Assembly: GCA_001942045.1 (NCBI GenBank)
Contig: MSTD01000020.1
Location: forward strand, 1-64,000
DNA length: 64,000 bases
Reading direction: 5' to 3'
Origin: Mycolicibacterium porcinum
GTDB lineage: Bacteria > Actinomycetota > Actinomycetes > Mycobacteriales > Mycobacteriaceae
Shown here: piece after piece, positions 39,771 through 48,460 of the stretch
How positions within the stretch are numbered: position 1 is the first letter of the stretch
Layout of the letters: each line of letters starts with the position of its first letter
Program-made: the position numbers and the translations under genes
Notes under the pieces: model-generated
The model's database searches: none
Told to the model about the DNA's origin: nothing
Seen by the model: only the letters and a program-made list of their open reading frames with translations

Positions 39771-41713
39771 GCGCTCGCTCCCACACCGCTCGCCTCAACC
39801 TCAATGGTGGCTGCCGCCAACCGGGCGAACTTGGCCTTGTCGTTTTCCTTCTCCCCGAGTGTGCCGTCCAGGGCCGCATCGATGATGCCCTCGACCTCGT
39901 CGGCCAGGAAGGCCATGCCCTCCACCTTGGTCACCGACTGGACGTCGACCAGGTACTTGCCGCGCAGCAGCAGCGCGAGCTGACCCAGGTTCATCTCCGG
40001 CACCACGACCTTCGGGTAGCGGCGCAGCACCTCCCCGAGGTTGGCCGGGAAGGGGTTGAGGTGGCGCAGATGGGCCTGAGCCACCTTGATGCCCTTGCGG
40101 CGGGCCCGCCGGCATGCCTCGCCGATCGGTCCGTAGCTGCTCCCCCAGCCCAACATGAGCAGTTCGGCATCGCCGTTGGGGTCGTCGACCTCGAGATCGG
40201 GCACCGTGATGCCGGCGATCTTCTCCTGGCGCAGCCGCACCATCAGGTCGTGGTTCTTGGGCTCGTACGAGATGTTGCCGGAACCGTTGGCGGCCTCGAG
40301 GCCACCGATCCGGTGCTCCAGGCCCGGGGTGCCGGGCACCGCGAACTGGCGGGCCAGGGTCTCGGGATCACGCGCGTACGGCGCGAACGGCTCGCCGGAC
40401 TTGGCGAACTTGTGCTCGATCGGCGGATAGGTGCTGATGTCCGGGATCTGCCACGGCTCAGAGCCGTTGGCGACCGCGCCGTCGGACAGGATGATGACCG
40501 GGGTGTGGTAGTCGACCGCGATGCGCGCGGCCTCCACAGCGACGTCGAAGCAGTCCGACGGCGACTTCGGGGCCAGGACCGCGACCGGCGACTCGCCGTT
40601 GCGGCCGAACAGTGCCTGCAACAAGTCGGCCTGCTCGGTCTTGGTGGGAAGACCCGTCGACGGGCCGCCACGCTGCACGTCGATGATGATCAGCGGCAGT
40701 TCGGTCATCACGGCCAGGCCGATGGCCTCGGACTTGAGCGAGACACCGGGACCCGAAGTGCTGGTGACGCCCAACGCGCCGCCGTACGACGCGCCGATGG
40801 CCGCGCCGATGCCGGCGATCTCGTCCTCGGCCTGGAAGGTCAGGACGTTGAAGTTCTTGTGCTTGGACAGCTCGTGCAGGATGTCCGACGCCGGGGTGAT
40901 CGGGTAGGTGCCCAGCACGACCTGGATCTGGGCCAGATGCCCGGCGGTCACAATGCCGTAGGCCAGCGCGGTGTTGCCCGAGATCTGTCGGTATTCACCC
41001 GACTTCAGCTTGGCCGGCGACACCTCGTAGGTGGTGGCGAACGCCTCGGTGGTCTCGCCGTAGTTCCAGCCAGCCTTCAACGCGAGGACGTTGGCCTCGG
41101 CCACATCGGGCTTGCGGGAGAACTTCTCGCGGATGAACGCCTCGCTGTGTTCGAGCTCGCGGCCGTACATCCAGGACAGCAGGCCGAGCGCGAACATGTT
41201 CTTGGCGCGCTGGCCGTCCTTCTTGGTGGCGCCGATCGCCTCGACCGCGCCCAGGGTCAGTGTCGTCATCGCGACGGACGTCACCACATAGTCGGACAAC
41301 GTGTCATCCTCTAGCGGATTGTTGTCGTATCCGACCTTGGCGAGGTTGCGCTTGGTGAACTCATCGGAGTTGGCGATGATCAGGCCACCGCGGGGCAGAT
41401 CCGGCACGTTCGCCTTGAGGGCGGCCGGGTTCATCGCCACGAGCACGTCGGGGCGGTCACCGGCGGTCAGGATGTCGTAGTCGGCGATCTGGATCTGGAA
41501 CGACGACACACCGGGCAGGGTGCCCTGTGGCGCGCGGATCTCGGCCGGGTAATTCGGCTGGGTCGCGAGGTCGTTGCCGAACAGCGCAGCTTCAGAGGTG
41601 AAGCGGTCACCGGTCAGCTGCATACCGTCGCCGGAGTCGCCGGCGAAGCGGATGACGACCTTCTCGAGCTTCTGCCGCGGCGCGGCGCCATTGCCGTTGC
41701 CGTTCTCACCCAC
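39767..41713 (-). CDS. korA: 2-oxoglutarate:ferredoxin oxidoreductase, alpha subunit
   Basis: A 648-residue KorA in which the gamma domain (VVIRFAGDSGDGMQLTGDRF) is fused N-terminally to the alpha domain (ALAYGIVTAGHLAQIQVVLGTYPITPASDILHEL is split by a short turn). Further motifs are TSTSGPGVSLKSEAIGLAV and DVQRGGPSTGLPTKTEQADL. The GTG at 41713 follows AAAGGCGG. It precedes korB with a 4-base overlap. The 343-base upstream gap carries two perfect dyads described separately. Confidence 0.94.
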   Translation of the reverse strand: MGENGNGNGAAPRQKLEKVVIRFAGDSGDGMQLTGDRFTSEAALFGNDLATQPNYPAEIRAPQGTLPGVSSFQIQIADYDILTAGDRPDVLVAMNPAALKANVPDLPRGGLIIANSDEFTKRNLAKVGYDNNPLEDDTLSDYVVTSVAMTTLTLGAVEAIGATKKDGQRAKNMFALGLLSWMYGRELEHSEAFIREKFSRKPDVAEANVLALKAGWNYGETTEAFATTYEVSPAKLKSGEYRQISGNTALAYGIVTAGHLAQIQVVLGTYPITPASDILHELSKHKNFNVLTFQAEDEIAGIGAAIGASYGGALGVTSTSGPGVSLKSEAIGLAVMTELPLIIIDVQRGGPSTGLPTKTEQADLLQALFGRNGESPVAVLAPKSPSDCFDVAVEAARIAVDYHTPVIILSDGAVANGSEPWQIPDISTYPPIEHKFAKSGEPFAPYARDPETLARQFAVPGTPGLEHRIGGLEAANGSGNISYEPKNHDLMVRLRQEKIAGITVPDLEVDDPNGDAELLMLGWGSSYGPIGEACRRARRKGIKVAQAHLRHLNPFPANLGEVLRRYPKVVVPEMNLGQLALLLRGKYLVDVQSVTKVEGMAFLADEVEGIIDAALDGTLGEKENDKAKFARLAAATIEVEASGVGASA

Positions 41714-42056
41714 GGCTACCGCCTTTCACACGTTCTTTGACCACGTCTTTCCGAGCCGCTGTCACGTGACGCGCCGCCGGATCAAACGTTCACAGAATTT
41801 TGATGTCACTACCAGTACCGATTATTGCACTGCTCTTAGGCTGCGCTTCACCGCGCCGCACCCCGACACGCGGGTGGGTTCGGAACGAAGGTGCTGATCG
41901 TGGGCGTGAAGGAGCCGGTTTTGAGACAAAACTGTGGTTTTCGTCACGTTTAGGAGAATGTCATTCTCTAAGGAAAAAGCTACCGGCCGGTAGCTGTCTG
42001 CTAGCACCGGCAAGCACATAGTTGACACCTGTCGAGTTTAGATCCCCGACCTGCGC
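41714..42056. other. Gap upstream of korA
   Basis: 343 bases without a convincing gene, between the pfkB stop and the korA start. It contains the palindrome GTCACGTGAC (41761-41770), about 50 bases before korA, and two stronger dyads at 41953-42004. A TTGACA-like hexamer on the plus strand (near 42020) has no plus-strand gene to serve. Confidence 0.6.
41953..42004. promoter_or_regulatory. Two adjacent perfect dyads upstream of korAB
   Basis: GAGAATG-T-CATTCTC (41953-41967) and the unbroken 18-base palindrome AGCTACCGGCCGGTAGCT (41987-42004) lie 20 bases apart. Their form fits TetR-type operators. No TetR-family gene lies next to them. Confidence 0.5.
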
Positions 42057-42905
42057 CTACGCCAGATCGGGGGTCCCGGTGTGCACCCGCTTGTCCAGCT
42101 CCATGGCCACCAGCTCACTGGCCGCTTCCGCGGCACGATGCGGGTCATGACCAGCCGCGCGGTGCGCCACATAGCAAGCGGTGAACATATCCCCCGCCCC
42201 GGTGGTCTGGACATCCAGAACCCGCCAGGCGGCCGGGACGCGTTCCACCGCGCCCTCGATATAGATGTCACAGCCCTCGGAGCCGTAAGTCACCAGGATT
42301 TCCTCGACGCCGAGTCGCTGGGCCGTCGACTCGTCGAACGGGCCGTCGGCGACGATCACCGCCTCGTCCTCGGCCAGCTTCAGGATGTCGACATCGGCGA
42401 GCAGACCGGCGGGAAAGTGCCGATCCTCGACCAGCGGGCCCAACCGGTCGGCGCGCACCAGACCCTGGCCGTCATAGGCAACGCGATGACCGCGCGCCGC
42501 CAGCGCAGCAAGAGTGCCAGCCGGAAAATCGGTGCGCAGCAAGGGAGCCAGGTGCACCCATGTCGTACCCGGATCCGCCACCTCGATGTCCGCGGCCGTC
42601 CACACCGGGCCGATCGCCTGGACACCCATGTGCCGGTGATCGGTGTCGTCGTAGTCCAGGCTGAACGAACTCGTCAGTTCCGAGGGCAGAATCTCCACCA
42701 GCGACCCGAACCGCGCGCGCAGCCCGTCGAACAGGGCGTGATCACGTTCGGCGCCCATCGCGACGATCCGGCCGGTCCCGCCCGCGGCCTGCAGCGCCAC
42801 TCCGGCGAACGATGCACATCCGCCGGGGCTCGGCGGCGCCCCGTTGATGATGTCGATCGCGAGGTTGCCGAGGACGGTGACCCCGGGGACTAGCTCTCGT
42901 GGCAT
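42057..42905 (-). CDS. PfkB family carbohydrate kinase
   Basis: A 282-residue PfkB-fold kinase. The N-terminal part has VLGNLAIDIINGAPPSPGGCASFAGVALQAAGG. The C-terminal signature VQTTGAGDMFTACYVAHRA carries the catalytic Asp. It is shorter than ribokinase and lacks its GGKGxNQ motif, so the substrate differs. The ATG at 42905 is chosen over a non-conserved extension to 42971. A consensus CRP site lies 72 bases upstream. It is next to the polyol island and could belong to it, but nothing ties it to a pathway. Confidence 0.78.
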   Translation of the reverse strand: MPRELVPGVTVLGNLAIDIINGAPPSPGGCASFAGVALQAAGGTGRIVAMGAERDHALFDGLRARFGSLVEILPSELTSSFSLDYDDTDHRHMGVQAIGPVWTAADIEVADPGTTWVHLAPLLRTDFPAGTLAALAARGHRVAYDGQGLVRADRLGPLVEDRHFPAGLLADVDILKLAEDEAVIVADGPFDESTAQRLGVEEILVTYGSEGCDIYIEGAVERVPAAWRVLDVQTTGAGDMFTACYVAHRAAGHDPHRAAEAASELVAMELDKRVHTGTPDLA

Positions 42906-42976
42906 GGAAGAAGTGTCCCGGTCAGGACGATCGCCGCGCCCTCCGACCCCACGCAAGCCCCGAGCCGACACTCAAA

Positions 42977-42992
42977 TGTGACTCATGTCACA
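42977..42992. promoter_or_regulatory. Consensus CRP site between pfkB and exported protein
   Basis: TGTGA-CTCATG-TCACA matches the mycobacterial CRP (Rv3676) consensus in all ten fixed positions. It lies between two divergent genes: 72 bases before the pfkB ATG and 82 bases before the ATG at 43074. It could control either or both. Confidence 0.65.
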
Positions 42993-43073
42993 CACCCGAG
43001 GATGGAATGTCACGCACCGGATCCGCCTTCAAATCACATAGGTAGCCAATGTTGTGACGAAGGGTTTTGCGAG

Positions 43074-43322
43074 ATGCGCACGGGTTCGAGAACGAAACTG
43101 CTCCTCTGTACCACCGGCGTGGCCGCCGCAGCGGTCATGGCGGTACTGGGGATCCAGACCGCCCAGATCGATGACGCCACCGAAATGTCCGTACCCGCAG
43201 CCGAACCCACCATGCAGTTCGGCGAGACCGTGACGCAGTCCGTGCCGCCGTCGACGCCCGAAATCCCTGCGGCCACGCCGCCGGTCAAGGCCGAACCGGC
43301 CCCGACCGCAGAACCCGGCTGA
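43074..43322 (+). CDS. Small exported protein
   Basis: An 82-residue protein with a basic start (MRTGSRTK) and one hydrophobic segment (LLLCTTGVAAAAVMAVLGI). A short extracellular tail follows, rich in Pro, Thr, Ala and Glu (PAAEPTMQFGETVTQSVPPS) and ending AEPAPTAEPG. It is probably anchored or secreted. The family recurs in mycobacteria with no known role. The ATG at 43074 is preferred to an upstream frame with no protein character. It is convergent with the LacI-type regulator, ten bases apart. Confidence 0.65.
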   Translation: MRTGSRTKLLLCTTGVAAAAVMAVLGIQTAQIDDATEMSVPAAEPTMQFGETVTQSVPPSTPEIPAATPPVKAEPAPTAEPG

Positions 43323-43332
43323 GCCGGAACGG

Positions 43333-44337
43333 TCACGCCGGCAAGTTATACGGCGTGATCACCTGGATGGGCACCGGCCGCACCGCCTCACCCGGCAGTG
43401 CGCCGTGTTGCTGCAGGATCAACCGCATGGCCAGCCGCGCATCGGCGCGCAGGTCGTTGTGCAGCACCACCGAGATCCTGCCCTCGCGCAGCAGTCTGCG
43501 GTTGTCCACGTCGAGATCGTGGGCGACGAAGACCCGGCACTCCCTGCCGAGCTTCTCGAACGCCGCCACCGTGGCCGCGTTGCCGCCGCCCGGCGAGTAG
43601 ACCGCCTCCACCGAAGGGTGACGCTCCAGCGCGTCGAGCACCAGCCGTTCGTTGGTCGCATCGATGCCGTCGCTGTCGGTGACCTCGACGACAGCGCGAC
43701 CAGAGCCGCGCAGCCCGGACCGGAATCCCACCTCACGTTCACCCTCGCCGCGAAACACGGTGCGGCTCAGGGTGATCAGCACCTCCGACGAGGACGGCCC
43801 GAGCCATTGCTCGATCAGGTAGGCCGCCGTAGCGCCCGCTCCGTGGTTGTCGATGCCGACGTACGCACTGCGCGCGCTGGTGGGGATGTCGGTCGCGTAC
43901 GTCACCACCGGGACGCCGGCGGCGACGAGTTGGTCGACGGCCTCGGCGACTTCTGGCTCGTCGGCCGCCTTCAGCACCACGCCGTGACTGCTGCGAATAC
44001 CGGCCAGGGTGTCGACCATCTGCGCGGTCGAACCCGATTCCCACAGATGGAAGCGGGCCCGCAGCATGGCCGGGGCGAATGTGGGCAACTCGGCCTCGAC
44101 CGCTGCCCGGAACGCGTCGGAAAACCGCTGCGGTGTCTGCATCACCACATCGATCAGGTAGCGGCGCCCGTTGAGCCGCAACTGCGCCCGCTGCTTGTCC
44201 AGATCCGCGATCGCCTGGCGTACCTCGGCCCGGGTGTTCTCCCGCACACCCGGGCGGTCGTTGAGCACCCGGTCCACCGTGGCCTCGCTCAATCCACACT
44301 GCTGCGCGATCTCACGGACTTTGTATCGGTGCGCCAC
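43333..44337 (-). CDS. LacI-family transcriptional regulator
   Basis: A 334-residue LacI/GalR-type regulator. The N-terminal helix-turn-helix and hinge read YKVREIAQQCGLSEATVDRV then LNDRPGVRENTRAEV. A periplasmic-binding-protein-like effector domain follows (VVMQTPQRFSDAFRAAVEAE; GIDNHGAGATAAYLIEQWL). I chose the GTG at 44337 because GGAGG lies five bases upstream. It is divergent from the PhyH-led operon, with 82 bases between the start codons, and is its likely regulator. The effector is probably a sugar or polyol. Confidence 0.88.
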   Translation of the reverse strand: MAHRYKVREIAQQCGLSEATVDRVLNDRPGVRENTRAEVRQAIADLDKQRAQLRLNGRRYLIDVVMQTPQRFSDAFRAAVEAELPTFAPAMLRARFHLWESGSTAQMVDTLAGIRSSHGVVLKAADEPEVAEAVDQLVAAGVPVVTYATDIPTSARSAYVGIDNHGAGATAAYLIEQWLGPSSSEVLITLSRTVFRGEGEREVGFRSGLRGSGRAVVEVTDSDGIDATNERLVLDALERHPSVEAVYSPGGGNAATVAAFEKLGRECRVFVAHDLDVDNRRLLREGRISVVLHNDLRADARLAMRLILQQHGALPGEAVRPVPIQVITPYNLPA

Positions 44338-44356
44338 CCTGACCTCCACGTGTTTC

Positions 44357-44379
44357 TGATGGTTTTTTGATGGCTTTTT
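44357..44379. promoter_or_regulatory. Direct repeat in the LacI/PhyH intergenic region
   Basis: TGATGGTTTTT (44357-44367) is followed immediately by TGATGGCTTTTT, an 11-base direct repeat on one helix face. It lies in the only non-coding gap between the regulator and the operon it presumably controls. Confidence 0.35.
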
Positions 44380-44419
44380 GCCGTTGATTGTGCCACAGAA
44401 CACAGCAAGACTGGCTGCC

Positions 44420-45583
44420 ATGACCGCCACCATGCGCACCGGGCGCCGGGCCTGGATCGAGGACGCCGACTGCTCACTCGACGACTTCCGCGCCCAGGTG
44501 TCCCGCACCACCGACGCCGCCGAATACCCACTGGCCGCCGATATCCGGCACAACATCCCGGTGTATTCGGCCGCGACCATGGCCGGCACCGAGCGCCGCG
44601 AGCTGCAGACCGAGCTGATCCGCGTGCTGGCCGACGGACCCGGCGTCGTGGTGTTCGAGGGAGTCTTCGATGCGGATGTCGTCGACCGGGCCAGCGCGGC
44701 CTTCGTCACACTGATCGAAGCCCAACGCACCGGAGGCGCCGCCGCCGGTGATCATTTCGGCAAGGCAGGCGTCAACGACCGCATCTGGAATGCCGCGCAG
44801 AAGCTGGCCCTGCACTCCCCCGAGGTGTATGCCGCCTACTACGCCAACGACGCGCTGGCACTCGTGTCCGAGGCCTGGCTCGGCCCGCGCTATCAGGTCA
44901 CCTCACAGGTCAACGTCGTCAATCCCGGTGGTGCCGCGCAGGTTCCGCACCGCGACTACCACCTCGGATTCGTGACACCGGACCAGCTGGCCGACTACCC
45001 CGCGCACCTGCACCGGCTCTCGCCGGCGATGACGCTGCAGGGCGCCGTCGCGCACTGTGACATGCCGCTGGCGAGCGGGCCGACCATGCTCCTGCCGTAC
45101 TCCCAGACGTTCGAGGCCGGTTACATCGCGTTCTACCGGCCGGAGTTCATCGAGTTCTTCGCGGCCCACCAGGTTCAGGTGCCGTTGGGCAAAGGCGACG
45201 CGGTGTTCTTCAACCCGGCGCTATATCACGGCGCAGGCACCAACACCTCGACCGATATCCGGCGCATGGCGAACCTGCTGCAGATCTCCTCACCGTTCGG
45301 GCGCGCGATGGAGGTTCTCGACCGCACCGCCATGGTCCGCGCCGTCTACCCCGCCCTGCTGGAGATGAAGGCCGCAGGGTGCCCCGAGCGGGAGTTGGCC
45401 AACGCCGTCAACGCCACCGCCGAGGGCTACGCCTTCCCGACCAATCTCGACAAGGACCAACCCATCGGCAGCCTGGCCCCACCCAGCCAGGTCGACACCG
45501 TACTGGCCGCGCTGGCCGACCGCCTTACCCCAGAAGAACTCGACACCATCCTCGATCAGCAGCAAGAACGGAGAATCCCATGA
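44420..45583 (+). CDS. Phytanoyl-CoA dioxygenase (PhyH) family oxygenase
   Basis: About 387 residues. The Fe(II)/2-oxoglutarate oxygenase facial triad is visible: HxD in QVPHRDYHLGF (near residue 176) and the distal His in NPALYHGAGTN (near 269). A basic residue for 2-oxoglutarate binding would be in TSTDIRRMAN. PhyH enzymes hydroxylate or demethylate small substrates. This one leads a five-gene operon of polyol-type dehydrogenases and isomerases, so the substrate is probably a sugar alcohol, inositol derivative or related compound. Its stop overlaps the next ATG by four bases. The ATG at 44420 is preferred; another in-frame ATG lies four codons later. Confidence 0.82.
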   Translation: MTATMRTGRRAWIEDADCSLDDFRAQVSRTTDAAEYPLAADIRHNIPVYSAATMAGTERRELQTELIRVLADGPGVVVFEGVFDADVVDRASAAFVTLIEAQRTGGAAAGDHFGKAGVNDRIWNAAQKLALHSPEVYAAYYANDALALVSEAWLGPRYQVTSQVNVVNPGGAAQVPHRDYHLGFVTPDQLADYPAHLHRLSPAMTLQGAVAHCDMPLASGPTMLLPYSQTFEAGYIAFYRPEFIEFFAAHQVQVPLGKGDAVFFNPALYHGAGTNTSTDIRRMANLLQISSPFGRAMEVLDRTAMVRAVYPALLEMKAAGCPERELANAVNATAEGYAFPTNLDKDQPIGSLAPPSQVDTVLAALADRLTPEELDTILDQQQERRIP

Positions 45584-46587
45584 CCACGCTCGGCGTTATC
45601 GGACTGGGCCGCATCGGCGCCTTCCACACCGAAACCCTTTCCGCCCTGGACGGTTTGGATGGCCTGGTGATCACCGACGAGCGCACCGACGTGGCGGCCG
45701 CGGTGGCCGCCAAGCACGGTGCGAAAGCCGTCGACACCGTCGAAGAGCTGTTGTCATCGGGCGTGGACGGCGTGGTAGTGGCCGCTGCCACCCCGGCGCA
45801 CGCCGAGCTGACGCTGGCCGCGGTCGAGCGTGGCATCCCGACCTTCTGCGAAAAGCCGATCGCCTCGACCGCCGCCGAAAGCGCGCGGGTGGCCGAGATC
45901 ATCGCGCGGTCTGGGGTTCCCGTCCAGGTCGGGTACCAACGCCGCTTCGACGCGGCCTTCGCCGCGGCCAAGCGTGCGGTGGACGATGGCTCGCTGGGCA
46001 TCCTGCACACGGTGCGCAGCACCACCATGGATCCGGCTCCCCCGCCGCTTGACTACATCAAGGGCTCGGGCGGAATCTTCCGGGACTGCGCGGTTCACGA
46101 TTTCGACATCATCCGCTGGATCACCGGCCAGAACGCGGTCGAGGTGTACGCCACCGGAACCGTGCAGGGCGATCCGCTGTTCGCCGAGTACGGCGACGTG
46201 GACACCGCCGCGGTGATCGTGCGGTTCGACGGAGGCGCCCTGGGTGTCGTGTCGAATGCCCGCTACAACGCCCGCGGATACGACTGCCGCCTCGAGGTGC
46301 ACGGGTTCGACGACAGCGTGGCCGCCGGCTGGGATCAGGGCGTACCGATGCGGAATGTGGATCCGGGCAACACATTCCCGGCCGGACCCGCACACAACTT
46401 CTTCATGGACCGCTTCACCGAGGCGTTCCGCACCGAACTGGCCGGCTTCGTCGAGGTGGCCAAGGGTGCGCCGGTCGCCGGTGCCACGGTGGCCGACGCC
46501 GTCGAGGTGGCCTGGTTGGCCGAGGCCGCCACCGAGTCTCTGCGCCGGGGCACTCCGGTGCGTATCGAGGAGGTTCGCAACGCATGA
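45580..46587 (+). CDS. Gfo/Idh/MocA dehydrogenase (inositol-dehydrogenase-like)
   Basis: A 335-residue NAD(P)-dependent polyol dehydrogenase. The Rossmann motif is LGVIGLGRIGAFHTETL. The conserved catalytic-lysine motif is FCEKPIAS near residue 92. The substrate-site block is GGIFRDCAVHDFDIIRWI. The sequence is closest in form to myo-inositol 2-dehydrogenase (IolG), but a separate iolG lies in the iol operon at 59524, so another isomer or derivative is likely the substrate. It overlaps both neighbours by four bases. Confidence 0.85.
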   Translation: MTTLGVIGLGRIGAFHTETLSALDGLDGLVITDERTDVAAAVAAKHGAKAVDTVEELLSSGVDGVVVAAATPAHAELTLAAVERGIPTFCEKPIASTAAESARVAEIIARSGVPVQVGYQRRFDAAFAAAKRAVDDGSLGILHTVRSTTMDPAPPPLDYIKGSGGIFRDCAVHDFDIIRWITGQNAVEVYATGTVQGDPLFAEYGDVDTAAVIVRFDGGALGVVSNARYNARGYDCRLEVHGFDDSVAAGWDQGVPMRNVDPGNTFPAGPAHNFFMDRFTEAFRTELAGFVEVAKGAPVAGATVADAVEVAWLAEAATESLRRGTPVRIEEVRNA

Positions 46588-47450
46588 GCGTCAAAATCGC
46601 CGGAGCACCGATCTCGTGGGGCGTGTGTGAGGTTCCCGGCTGGGGCCACCAGCTCGAGCCTGACCGCGTGCTGACCGAGATGCACGGGGCGGGGCTGTCC
46701 GCGACCGAGCTGGGCCCGGACGGCTTTCTGCCCGCCGATACCGCTGAGCTCACTGAGGTTCTTGCCGCACATCAGCTTTCATGTGTCGGCGGGTTCGTTC
46801 CCGTGGTGCTCCACGATGCCGGCCACAACCCGGCCGAGGATCTGGCCGGACCACTCACCTCGCTTCGCGCAGCGGGCGCCGGTGTGGTGGTGCTGGCAGC
46901 GGCTACCGGCGCCGACGGCTACGACTCGCGGCCCGAACTCGACGACGACCAGTGGGCGACGCTGCTGGCCAACCTCGACCGGCTCTGCGGAATCGCGTCC
47001 GAGGCCGGTCTGTTGGCCGTGCTTCACCCACACGTCGGCACGATGGTCGAAACCCGCGACGATGTGGACCGGGTGCTGGCCGGCTCGACCATTCCGCTGT
47101 GCCTGGACACCGGCCACCTGCTGATCGGGGGCACCGACCCCCTGGAGCTGGCCAAGGCCGTGCCACACCGCATCAAGCACACCCATCTGAAGGACGTGGA
47201 CGCCGCGTTGGCCGCCAAGGTGCAGTCCGGTGAGATGACCTATACCGATGCGGTGCGCGCCGGTATGTACACGCCGTTGGGCACCGGGGACATCGACATC
47301 GCGGGAATTGTCTCGGTGTTGCGGGACAACGGGTTCGACGGTTGGTTCGTGTTGGAGCAGGACACCATTCTGGACGGCGCACCGGCCGGTGACGGTCCGC
47401 TCGCCGATGTGCTCACCAGCGTGGCCTACCTCAAGTCTGTGACCTCGTGA
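46584..47450 (+). CDS. IolE-like sugar isomerase/dehydratase TIM barrel
   Basis: A 288-residue xylose-isomerase-like TIM barrel. Its start (IAGAPISWGVCEVPGWGHQL) resembles inosose dehydratase. Metal-site segments follow the IolE pattern: LAVLHPHVGTMVET, LCLDTGHLLIGG, KHTHLKDVD and FVLEQDTI. IolE removes water from 2-keto-inositol. A true iolE is at 58610, so this paralogue probably handles the keto product of the dehydrogenase just upstream. Coupled by 4-base overlaps on both sides. Confidence 0.82.
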   Translation: MSVKIAGAPISWGVCEVPGWGHQLEPDRVLTEMHGAGLSATELGPDGFLPADTAELTEVLAAHQLSCVGGFVPVVLHDAGHNPAEDLAGPLTSLRAAGAGVVVLAAATGADGYDSRPELDDDQWATLLANLDRLCGIASEAGLLAVLHPHVGTMVETRDDVDRVLAGSTIPLCLDTGHLLIGGTDPLELAKAVPHRIKHTHLKDVDAALAAKVQSGEMTYTDAVRAGMYTPLGTGDIDIAGIVSVLRDNGFDGWFVLEQDTILDGAPAGDGPLADVLTSVAYLKSVTS

Positions 47451-48439
47451 CCGGACTGCGCATCGGCATTCTCGGGGCGTCCCGCATCGCCGAGAAGGCG
47501 ATCGTGGGGCCCGCGCAGGAGCTTGGTCACCGACTGGTGGCGGTCGCCGCGCGTGATCGGCAGCGCGCGGCGGCTTTTGCCGAGAAGTTCGGCGTGGAAC
47601 GCGTGGTTGATTCGTACGCGGACGTAATCGACGACGCGGAAGTGGACGTCGTCTACAACCCATTGGCCAACGGATTGCATGCACCGTGGAACCTGGCTGC
47701 CGTCGCCGCCGGCAAGCCGGTTCTCAGCGAGAAGCCGTTCGCGCGCAACAGGTCTGAGGCCGCCACCGTCGCCCGGGCCGCTGAGGTAGCCGGGGTAACC
47801 GTGCCGGAGGGGTTCCATTACTTCTTCCACCCGGTGACACAGCGGGCCTTCACCTTGGCCGCCGGCGGTGAGATCGGTCGACTCACCCGGGTCGAGGTGC
47901 GGATGGCGATGCCCGCCCCCGACGCCGACGACCCGCGCTGGTCACTGGAGCTCGCGGGTGGTGCGCTCATGGACCTCGGCTGCTACGGCATGCACGTCCT
48001 GCGGTCGTTGGGCCGCTTGGACGTCGACGGGCTTCGCGGCGCCCCGTCCGTCACGTCCGCCCGGGCTCAGCAGCACTCGCCCGGTGTGGACGCGATGTGC
48101 GACGTGGAGCTCGAATTCCCGGGCGGCGCGACTGCGCTGAGCGCCAATTCGATGGTGGCACCAGAGTATTCGTTCACGGTGCGAATCACCGGCCAGGACG
48201 GTGAGCTACTGGTGCATGACTTCATCCGGCCCAATGACGACGATCGGCTCACCGTGCGGACCGCCGCCGGGGAACGCGTCGAACGGCTCGGCACCCGGGC
48301 CAGCTACACGTATCAGCTCGAGGCGTTTGCCGATCACGTCCAGAACGGTGCGGCTCTGCCGTTCGGGTCCGCGGACGCGGTGACCAACATGGCCTACGTC
48401 GACGCCGCATACCGGGCCGCCGGATTGCAACCCCGATAG
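47447..48439 (+). CDS. Gfo/Idh/MocA dehydrogenase (second of the operon)
   Basis: A 330-residue NAD(P)-dependent dehydrogenase. Rossmann motif LRIGILGASRIAEKAIVGPA; catalytic-lysine motif LSEKPFARN; substrate block GGALMDLGCYGMHVLRSLG. The latter is closer to the dimeric-dihydrodiol/xylose dehydrogenase subgroup than to IolG, so it probably acts on a different intermediate or in the opposite direction. GTG start overlapping the previous stop by four bases. Confidence 0.82.
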   Translation: MTGLRIGILGASRIAEKAIVGPAQELGHRLVAVAARDRQRAAAFAEKFGVERVVDSYADVIDDAEVDVVYNPLANGLHAPWNLAAVAAGKPVLSEKPFARNRSEAATVARAAEVAGVTVPEGFHYFFHPVTQRAFTLAAGGEIGRLTRVEVRMAMPAPDADDPRWSLELAGGALMDLGCYGMHVLRSLGRLDVDGLRGAPSVTSARAQQHSPGVDAMCDVELEFPGGATALSANSMVAPEYSFTVRITGQDGELLVHDFIRPNDDDRLTVRTAAGERVERLGTRASYTYQLEAFADHVQNGAALPFGSADAVTNMAYVDAAYRAAGLQPR

Positions 48440-48460
48440 CCCGGCTCAAGGAGAAGGACA

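Noticed and set aside
41800..42028. Short open frames on both strands beside the two dyads
   Set aside because: Neither looks like a regulator or any protein; no helix-turn-helix or ribosome-binding site is visible.
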